A stretch of DNA of 64,000 nt. Origin: Rhodococcus qingshengii. GTDB taxonomy: Bacteria; Actinomycetota; Actinomycetes; Mycobacteriales; Mycobacteriaceae. Both the position numbers and the translations under genes were made by a program. Within the stretch, counting starts at the first letter, position 1, and each line of letters starts with the position of its first letter. The notes below the pieces were generated by a model. That model saw only the letters and a program-made list of their open reading frames with translations, did not search any database and was not told where the DNA came from. The stretch lies in assembly GCF_021025955.1 (NCBI RefSeq), contig NZ_JAJNCL010000014.1, forward strand, positions 62,001 to 126,000. Reading direction: 5' to 3'. This document shows positions 20,415-27,920 of this stretch, piece by piece.

Positions 20415-20965
20415 CGCAGCAGCCCCTTCATGTCGATGGTGGGGGTGGATGCCAGTGCCGCGCGCTCGGCTGCCGCGCGAGCCTCTTCGCGGTTGACGCC
20501 GAGGGGCATCTCCTGAATCTTCCGGTGCAGCTCAATGATCGCGTTGAGGAGCATCTCAGGCCGCGGTGGGCAGCCGGGCAAGTAGATGTCGACCGGAACG
20601 ATGTGGTCGACGCCCTGTACCACTGCGTAGTTGTTGAACATTCCGCCGGAAGATGCGCACACACCCATGGCCAGGACCCATTTCGGCTCGGCCATCTGGT
20701 CGTAGACCTGACGAAGTACCGGACCCATCTTTTGGCTGACCCTGCCGGCCACGATCAGAAGGTCTGCCTGGCGCGGCGACGCGCGGAAGGCCTCCATGCC
20801 GAACCGCGCCAGGTCGAAGCGGCCGGACGTGGTTGCCATCATCTCGATGGCGCAGCACGCGAGCCCGAAGGTGGCAGGCCACAGTGATCCCTTGCGGACA
20901 TACCCGGCAAGGCCTTCGACCGTTGTCAGTAGAAATCCGCTGGGAAGCTTTTCTTCGAGACCCAT
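20411..20965 (-). CDS. nuoB: NADH-quinone oxidoreductase subunit B (cluster N2)
   Basis: The 184-residue subunit ligates the terminal [4Fe-4S] cluster N2. The ligands are visible as LACCAIEMM near residue 37, [10 protein letters not shown] near 101 and LPGCPPRPE near 132. The ATG at 20965 follows a GAAAAGAG-type ribosome site. An 80-nt gap separates it from nuoA, the only non-overlapping junction of that size in the operon. Confidence 0.97.
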   Translation of the reverse strand: MGLEEKLPSGFLLTTVEGLAGYVRKGSLWPATFGLACCAIEMMATTSGRFDLARFGMEAFRASPRQADLLIVAGRVSQKMGPVLRQVYDQMAEPKWVLAMGVCASSGGMFNNYAVVQGVDHIVPVDIYLPGCPPRPEMLLNAIIELHRKIQEMPLGVNREEARAAAERAALASTPTIDMKGLLR

Positions 20966-21045
20966 ATCCGACTCTTTTCAGTCGTAACAGCTTCGGTATG
21001 ACCGGTTTTGTCTGACTTCTTTGTGTTGATCGTGTCTTCGCCCAG

Positions 21046-21405
21046 CTAGTCCCAACCGAGACCGCCTCGTCGCCATTCATATGCGTATGCCACCGACACG
21101 TTGACTATGAAAAGGCCCATGGCCGCGAGACCGAACAAGCCGAGCGAATCGAAATGCACGGCCCACGGATAGAGGAAGACGATCTCGATATCGAAGATGA
21201 TGAACAGCATCGCCGTCAGATAGAACTTGACGGGAAACCGGCCACCACCAGCGGTACGGGGTGCCGGTTCGATTCCGCATTCGTAGGCTTCGAGCTTCGC
21301 CCTGTTGTACCGCTTCGGGCCGACCACGGACGCGAGAACAACCGACACCACGGCGAAGGCCATCGCGATGACCCCGAGAACGAGAATGGGGATGTAAGCG
21401 TTCAT
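21046..21405 (-). CDS. nuoA: NADH-quinone oxidoreductase subunit A
   Basis: The 119-residue protein has three membrane segments with the loop motif KLEAYECGIEPAPRTAGGG (the conserved Cys loop that contacts the quinone site) and LFIIFDIEIVFLYPWAV with conserved acidic residues. It is the first gene of the operon; AGAGGAG lies 11 nt before the ATG. The upstream region carries a repeat array described separately. Confidence 0.97.
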   Translation of the reverse strand: MNAYIPILVLGVIAMAFAVVSVVLASVVGPKRYNRAKLEAYECGIEPAPRTAGGGRFPVKFYLTAMLFIIFDIEIVFLYPWAVHFDSLGLFGLAAMGLFIVNVSVAYAYEWRRGGLGWD

Positions 21406-21445
21406 GTCACCCGAACTCCTCTCCGCGGTGCGGATGCCCGCCTAG

Positions 21446-21496
21446 CCCGAAGGTGCCGTTAACCCGAAGGTGCCGTTAACCCGAAGGTGCCGTTCG
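21446..21496 (-). repeat. Three tandem 17-bp repeats upstream of nuoA
   Basis: The plus-strand unit CCCGAAGGTGCCGTTAA occurs at 21446-21462 and 21463-21479 exactly, and at 21480-21496 with the last two bases changed to CG. The array ends about 40 bp before the nuoA ATG, so it lies in the leader or core promoter region. The 17-bp register continues: TTCGATACT recurs at 21499-21507 and 21516-21524. It may be a regulator-binding array or an RNA leader element. Confidence 0.8.
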
Positions 21497-21650
21497 ATTT
21501 CGATACTGCCAGCAATTCGATACTTATGTGACCTGCGACACCCACACTAGGGGAGGCCTCCGACATTGGGTTGATTTTCGGGGTGCCGAGTTTCGCTCTC
21601 GAAAGTCCGAAGTAGTCGGCGCCGCAACGAATCACCGCTGCAACGGGTGC

Positions 21651-22073
21651 TCACCGGCTCAGTTGCCGACGGAGAAGCGCGATGACGGTGGAAGCGAGTT
21701 CGATCGGATCTATCGGCTGCGGCACTGAGGCTTCCGCTCTCGACCACGACGCCAGCCATGCATCGTCGGGTCGACCGGTCAGTACGAGGATCGGTGGACA
21801 GTCGGCGATCTCGTCCTTGAGTTGTTTCGCCACGCCCATGCCGCCGGCCGGACTGGCCTCGCCGTCGAGAATTGCGAGATCGATTCCGCCGGCATCGAGC
21901 TTGTCGACGACGATCGGCGCCGTTGCGACTTCGACGTAATCGATGGTGGGCATCGAGGGATGCGGACGCTCGCCGAGAGCGAGCCGGACTTGCTCGCGCG
22001 TGTGCGCGTCGTCGCTGTAGACGAGGATGCGCACGGGTGCCATGGAGTTGGGCTCTGCGGTCTCGGCGGACAC
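21651..22073 (-). CDS. Lone receiver-domain protein (atypical response regulator)
   Basis: The 140-residue protein is one receiver domain without an output domain. The acidic pair (VYSDDAH near residue 19) and phospho-acceptor position (DLAILDGEASP near 66-71) are present, as is the Thr of ILVLTGRPDD. The invariant Lys before the conserved Pro is Gln (VPQPIDP). The start is GTG at 22073, supported by TAACGT exactly 7 nt upstream, suggesting a leaderless mRNA. A similar lone receiver (Rv3143) sits upstream of nuoA in M. tuberculosis, so a link with complex I is plausible but unproven. Confidence 0.8.
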   Translation of the reverse strand: MSAETAEPNSMAPVRILVYSDDAHTREQVRLALGERPHPSMPTIDYVEVATAPIVVDKLDAGGIDLAILDGEASPAGGMGVAKQLKDEIADCPPILVLTGRPDDAWLASWSRAEASVPQPIDPIELASTVIALLRRQLSR

Positions 22074-22080
22074 GCGGCCG

Positions 22081-22086
22081 ACGTTA
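22081..22086 (-). promoter_or_regulatory. -10 box for the receiver gene
   Basis: On the minus strand TAACGT lies 7 nt before the GTG at 22073. This matches the TANNNT-N7-RTG geometry of actinobacterial leaderless genes found at several other genes here. There is no purine-rich ribosome site. Confidence 0.5.
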
Positions 22087-22223
22087 CTCCGGGCGGTCCC
22101 CGGCTACCGGCGAATCTTCGACATCGGCAAGAACTTCCGCGAAATCGCAGCTCGGCTTCGCAGTAAACGGCCCCTACCCGGCGATGAACGCCGAAGTAAG
22201 GGCCGCCTGAATTGCGTATGCGC

Positions 22224-22658
22224 TCAGAAGTTTTCGACGAACTTCGTCAGGCCCTTGCTTGCCGTTTCCAGGGCCGTCTTCTGCGCCTTCTTCACCAGGA
22301 AACCCGGCAGCGGGATCTTGGGATCGATGGTCAATTCGAAGGTGACTTTGGTTCCACCGTCGGTGGGCGTCAAGACGTACGAGCCGTCCTGCTGGTTCTG
22401 CTGGCCGCTCTCGACGAGGGTCCAGGTCACCTTCTCGTCGCCCTCGAAGGTGTAGTCGACTACCTGCTCGTCGTTGATTCCCAGAATGGACACGGCCATG
22501 CGAACGCGATGGGGGCGACCGTCGGCGTGGGTGCTCTCGATGGTGATCTTCTTGTGCGCAGACGACCACTCCGGCAGTCGATCGACCGCGGCGACGGCCT
22601 GCATCACCGTTGCCGGATCAGCCTTGATCTCGAATTCCTTGACGCCCGAAACGGCCAT
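22224..22658 (-). CDS. SRPBCC-family (polyketide cyclase/dehydrase-like) protein
   Basis: The 144-residue protein has START/SRPBCC helix-grip features: the N-terminus VSGVKEFEIKADPATVMQAV, then VDRLPEWSSAHKKITI and the C-terminal helix (VKKAQKTALETASKGLTKF). Such proteins bind hydrophobic ligands. AAGGAG is 9 nt before the ATG. Mycobacteria carry several close paralogues, mostly of unknown ligand. It lies between the receiver and the RHH gene, same strand, not overlapping. Confidence 0.8.
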   Translation of the reverse strand: MAVSGVKEFEIKADPATVMQAVAAVDRLPEWSSAHKKITIESTHADGRPHRVRMAVSILGINDEQVVDYTFEGDEKVTWTLVESGQQNQQDGSYVLTPTDGGTKVTFELTIDPKIPLPGFLVKKAQKTALETASKGLTKFVENF

Positions 22659-22745
22659 GAACGTGCTCCTTCTCGCCTTGCGGCAACGGTTCGTGATTAC
22701 TGCAGTTGCGCAATTAGATCATTCGGCGATCGGGGTGGCGTCGAA

Positions 22746-23228
22746 CTAGTCCATGCCGTTCTTGCGCATCTGGTCCCGCAGTGCGCCCTGAACGGCTTGT
22801 GAAACCCACGAGTTGAGGGAGACTCCGTTCTGATTGGCTGCCTCCTCTGCGCGGGCTTTGATCTGCTCCATCATCCTCAACGTCACTCGGCTGATATCTC
22901 CGCTGACGTCGTCGAACGAGTAGGTGGAGTCCTTCTTCTCGTCGTCTGCCTTCTCGTTGTCGGCGGAATCGCCGCCAGTCGAACTGGGCGGGCGAACCAC
23001 ATCGACCAGCAACTCGCTGCCGTCGAGATTGACCTTGACCTCTCGATCGCCGAGCTTCGCCCCGATCTCCTTGGCCAGCTCAGTCGCCGCGGCCAGCAAG
23101 ACCAGGCGGACCGAGGGTTCGATGGCGGCGGACAGCGACGCCGCAATTCGGCGCGTGTGATCGTCGCCGAGTTCGGCTGCGGTGACGAGGTCATTCTGCA
23201 GCTTTGCGGTGTACTCCGAAATGTCCAT
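22746..23228 (-). CDS. Ribbon-helix-helix protein (HicB/Arc-like C-terminal domain)
   Basis: The 160-residue protein has an N-terminal helical region (ISEYTAKLQNDLVTAAE), a central domain with LLAAATELAKEIGAKLGDR and VKVNLDGSELLVDVV, an acidic linker (residues about 80-105, rich in Asp/Glu/Lys), and a C-terminal RHH module (ISRVTLRMMEQIKARAEEAA, then GVSLNSWVSQAVQGALRDQ). The RHH strand VTLRM followed by the turn residues NSW fits DNA binding as a dimer. There is no toxin gene next to it, so a toxin-antitoxin role is doubtful. Palindromes upstream suggest autoregulation. Confidence 0.7.
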   Translation of the reverse strand: MDISEYTAKLQNDLVTAAELGDDHTRRIAASLSAAIEPSVRLVLLAAATELAKEIGAKLGDREVKVNLDGSELLVDVVRPPSSTGGDSADNEKADDEKKDSTYSFDDVSGDISRVTLRMMEQIKARAEEAANQNGVSLNSWVSQAVQGALRDQMRKNGMD

Positions 23229-23238
23229 GACACCAGAG

Positions 23239-23280
23239 TGGCGTCAAAAGTGACGTCAGTCAAGGCTGCTGGTGACGTCA
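23239..23280. promoter_or_regulatory. Operator-like TGACGTCA palindromes before the RHH gene
   Basis: The perfect palindrome TGACGTCA occurs at 23251-23258 and 23273-23280. The second lies in the 10-bp palindrome GTGACGTCAC, one base beyond the listed end. A near copy, TGGCGTCA, lies at 23239-23246. The perfect sites are 22 bp apart, about two helical turns, and 22-45 bp upstream of the RHH gene ATG. RHH repressors commonly bind tandem palindromes like these. Confidence 0.5.
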
Positions 23281-23383
23281 CTCGATCTCGAGGATGGTCG
23301 ACCGCTATAGAGTTGCCCCGCACCTGAGGCGAACAGCGTCCGGGTTTCGTGCTGGTTGTTTCGTGCTTGTCGAGGAGTGGGTT

Positions 23384-25085
<1,702 letters not shown>

Positions 25086-27095
25086 ATGACCCGTCCCCCC
25101 CGACGTCGTAGTGCCAGTCGTCAAGCCGGTCCGCCCGCGCCTCCGGCTCCCGAAACGGCCGCGAAGGCCGCACCGGTAGAGGCACCAGCTGCGCCGGCGG
25201 CAGAAGCGGCCCCCGCCGCAGCCGCCCCGCCCAAGAAGGCCGCAGCAACCAAATCTGCAGCAACCAAGTCCGCTGCCACCAAATCTGCTGCACCCAAGAA
25301 GTCGGCCGAAGACAGGTCGCCGCGCAAATCTTCCGGCGGCAACCGTCCGGCAGCGTCGAAGGCGGGCAACGGGCGCGGAAACAAGCGCCCCGAGAACCGT
25401 CCGGCCGTCGATCCCACTGGTCGACTCGGAACACCCCCGAAGGCGCCGGCATCAGGTCTGCGCATCGTCGCTCTGGGCGGCATCGGTGAAATCGGCCGCA
25501 ACATGACGGTGTTCGAGCACCGCGGCAAGCTGCTGATCGTCGACTGCGGTGTGCTGTTTCCCGAAGACCAGCAGCCTGGCGTCGACCTGATCCTCCCGGA
25601 CTTCCGCTACATCGAAGACCGTATGGACGACGTCGAAGCCGTCATCTTGACTCACGGACACGAGGACCACATCGGTGCTCTGCCGTTCTTGCTGCGCCTG
25701 CGCGCGGACATTCCGGTCATCGGCGCGAAGTTCACTCTCGCCCTCGTTGCCGCCAAGTGCCGCGAGCATCGCCTGCGACCGAACCTCGTCGAGGTCGTCG
25801 AAGGAAACACCACCACTCACGGCCCGTTCGACTGCGAGTACTTCGCCGTCAACCACTCGATTCCCGACGCGCTCGCGATCGCGATTCGCACCGACGCCGG
25901 CGTCGTACTGCACACCGGTGACATCAAGCTCGATCAGCTGCCTCTCGACGGCCGCCTGACCGACCTCGCCGGTTTCTCCCGCCTGGGTGACGAGGGGGTC
26001 GACCTGTTCCTCGTGGACTCGACCAACGCCGAGGTCCCGGGATTCGTCACGCCCGAGCGCGAAATCGGGGGAGTGCTCGACAACGTCATCGGCAAGGCGA
26101 AGCAGCGCGTCATCGTGGCATCGTTCGCCAGCCACGTGCACCGCATCCAGCAGGTCGTCGACGTTGCCGCTCGGTACAACCGCCGCATCGTCTTCGTCGG
26201 ACGCTCGATGGTCCGCAACATGCAGATCGCCCAGGATCTCGGCTACCTCACGGTGCCTGACGGCCTGGTCGTCGACATCGACACCGCCGCGACGCTTCCC
26301 GACGATCGCCTGGTTCTGATCTCCACGGGTTCGCAGGGTGAGCCGTTGGCAGCGCTCTCGCGGATGGCACGAGGCGAACACCGCCAGATCAACATCCGCG
26401 CCAACGACCTGGTCGTTCTGGCGTCCTCGCTGATCCCGGGCAACGAGAACTCCGTTTTTGCCGTGGTCAACGGTTTGGCCAAGCGCGGTGCCACCGTCGT
26501 GACGCAGCAGAGCGCCAAGGTTCACGTCTCGGGCCACGCGTCCGCTGGTGAGTTGCTCTACCTCTACAACGCGGTTCGGCCCACCAATGCCATGCCTGTT
26601 CACGGTGAATGGCGCCACCTGCGTGCCAACGCCGCGCTTGCCAAGGCCACCGGCGTTCCGGAAGAGCGCATCGTGTTGGCCGAGGACGGCGTCGTGGTCG
26701 ACATGGTCGACGGACTCGCCGAGATCGTCGGACGGGTACCGGTCGGACACGTCTACGTCGACGGTCTGTCTGTCGGTGACGTCGGTGAGCCGACGCTTTC
26801 CGATCGCCTTGTGCTCGGTGAGGGCGGTTTCATCGCCATCACCATCGTCATCAACGAGTCGACGGGCCGCGCGGTCAGCACTCCCGAGGTGTCCGGTCGC
26901 GGTTTCTCCGACGATCCGACAGCCCTCAAGGCCGCCGCGGATCTCGTGGAATCGGACCTGACACGGTTGGCGAGCGAAGGCGTCATCGACGCTCATCGCA
27001 TCGCGCAGTCCGTGCGCCGCGTCGTCGGACGCTGGGTCGCGGACAAGTACCGCCGCCGTCCGATGATCATTCCGACGGTCATCGCGGTTCCGTAG
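25086..27095 (+). CDS. rnj: Ribonuclease J (beta-CASP metallo-beta-lactamase) with long N-terminal extension
   Basis: The 669-residue protein has the metallo-beta-lactamase signature LTHGHEDHIGALPF near residue 189, VNHSIPDALAIAI, HTGDIKLDQ, beta-CASP motifs (VASFASHVHRIQ, STGSQGEPLAAL) and HVSGHASAGEL, then the C-terminal RNase J domain. It acts as endo- and 5'-exonuclease in RNA maturation and decay. The first about 115 residues are low complexity, rich in Ala, Pro and Lys, with a tandem ATKSA repeat, and are absent from most RNase J proteins. The ATG directly follows the dapA stop (TAAATG). Confidence 0.95.
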   Translation: MTRPPRRRSASRQAGPPAPPAPETAAKAAPVEAPAAPAAEAAPAAAAPPKKAAATKSAATKSAATKSAAPKKSAEDRSPRKSSGGNRPAASKAGNGRGNKRPENRPAVDPTGRLGTPPKAPASGLRIVALGGIGEIGRNMTVFEHRGKLLIVDCGVLFPEDQQPGVDLILPDFRYIEDRMDDVEAVILTHGHEDHIGALPFLLRLRADIPVIGAKFTLALVAAKCREHRLRPNLVEVVEGNTTTHGPFDCEYFAVNHSIPDALAIAIRTDAGVVLHTGDIKLDQLPLDGRLTDLAGFSRLGDEGVDLFLVDSTNAEVPGFVTPEREIGGVLDNVIGKAKQRVIVASFASHVHRIQQVVDVAARYNRRIVFVGRSMVRNMQIAQDLGYLTVPDGLVVDIDTAATLPDDRLVLISTGSQGEPLAALSRMARGEHRQINIRANDLVVLASSLIPGNENSVFAVVNGLAKRGATVVTQQSAKVHVSGHASAGELLYLYNAVRPTNAMPVHGEWRHLRANAALAKATGVPEERIVLAEDGVVVDMVDGLAEIVGRVPVGHVYVDGLSVGDVGEPTLSDRLVLGEGGFIAITIVINESTGRAVSTPEVSGRGFSDDPTALKAAADLVESDLTRLASEGVIDAHRIAQSVRRVVGRWVADKYRRRPMIIPTVIAVP

Positions 27096-27141
27096 ATTCG
27101 GCACAGCAGGTCGCTTGCGCTCGAACCCGGTCCGGTTCGAG

Positions 27142-27147
27142 TACTTT
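27142..27147 (+). promoter_or_regulatory. -10 box for the TIGR03085-type gene
   Basis: TACTTT is 7 nt upstream of the GTG at 27155, matching the leaderless geometry and favouring the GTG over the in-frame TTG at 27146, which overlaps this box. Confidence 0.4.
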
Positions 27148-27154
27148 GGCGAAG

Positions 27155-27778
27155 GTGACCTTCGCTCATGACGAACGACTCGCCCTGGTGGACAGCATGG
27201 TCGAATTCGGCCCCGATGCTCCGACGCTGTGTGGGGAGTGGACCAATCGTGACCTGGCAGCACATCTGATCGTCCGGGAGCGGCGTCTCGACGCCGCTCC
27301 CGGAATCATGTTCAGCCCTCTGGCCGGTCACACCGAGACCGTGCGAAAGGCCGCAGCGGCGCGTCCGTGGGAGGACATCCTCGACGACGTTCGCAGCGGG
27401 CCGCCTCGGTGGTCGCCGATGTACTGGCTCGACGCGCAGGTCAACACCACGGAAATGTTCATCCACCACGAAGATGTACGACGCGCACACCTGAACTGGG
27501 CGCCGCGTCCGTTGTCGGAGGGTCGGCAGGCTCAACTGTGGAAGTACGCGCGGCAGATCGGCAAGATGGGCTACCGCAAAGCCGCTGTCGAGGTGATCTT
27601 CGAACTTCCGTCCGGAGAGAGCGCGGTCGTCCACAAATCCGGCTCTCGCAGTGTTGTCCTGCAGGGTGAACCTGCCGAGTTGCTGCTTCACGCTTTCGGT
27701 CGCAACGAAGTGCAGATCGAAGCAAAAGGCGAACTCGGCGACGTTCAATCGGTGATGGCGCTCGATCGCAGTTTCTGA
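27155..27778 (+). CDS. TIGR03085/mycothiol-dependent maleylpyruvate isomerase-like family protein
   Basis: The 207-residue protein begins VTFAHDERLALVDSMVEFGP, then TLCGEWTNRDLAAHLIVRER, which carries the DinB/MDMPI-like N-terminal fold (His of AAHLIVRE as a possible metal ligand), with MFIHHEDVRRAHL in the middle. A set of actinobacterial proteins of this family is of unknown function; the fold occurs in mycothiol-dependent enzymes. The start GTG is supported by the family-like N-terminus and the TACTTT box. It lies between RNase J and ftsK on the same strand. Confidence 0.75.
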   Translation: MTFAHDERLALVDSMVEFGPDAPTLCGEWTNRDLAAHLIVRERRLDAAPGIMFSPLAGHTETVRKAAAARPWEDILDDVRSGPPRWSPMYWLDAQVNTTEMFIHHEDVRRAHLNWAPRPLSEGRQAQLWKYARQIGKMGYRKAAVEVIFELPSGESAVVHKSGSRSVVLQGEPAELLLHAFGRNEVQIEAKGELGDVQSVMALDRSF

Positions 27779-27907
27779 TCCGCCCGTTTTCGATCTGCCC
27801 GTCTTTCGACCTGTACCGAGTTCGCCAGGCGGGTTGTGAAGATCACGTTTCGCACTCGCGACCTGTGTTGCTGGTGTTGCGGATGGTCCAGATGGGGTCG
27901 CACAGAC

Positions 27908-27913
27908 TAGCCT
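27908..27913 (+). promoter_or_regulatory. -10 box for ftsK
   Basis: TAGCCT is 7 nt upstream of the ftsK ATG with only GAACCCC between, so no ribosome site: a predicted leaderless start. Confidence 0.5.
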
Positions 27914-27920
27914 GAACCCC

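Noticed and set aside
21446-21496. CRISPR repeats
   Set aside because: The 17-bp units are contiguous with no spacers and no cas genes; it is a tandem array.
22746-23228. RHH protein as antitoxin of a toxin-antitoxin pair
   Set aside because: No small partner toxin gene is adjacent in the same orientation; neighbours are an SRPBCC gene and divergent thyX.
25452-27263. 603-codon open frame antisense to RNase J
   Set aside because: It lies opposite a clearly conserved gene, has no recognisable domain, and the skewed third-codon GC of the real gene explains its length.
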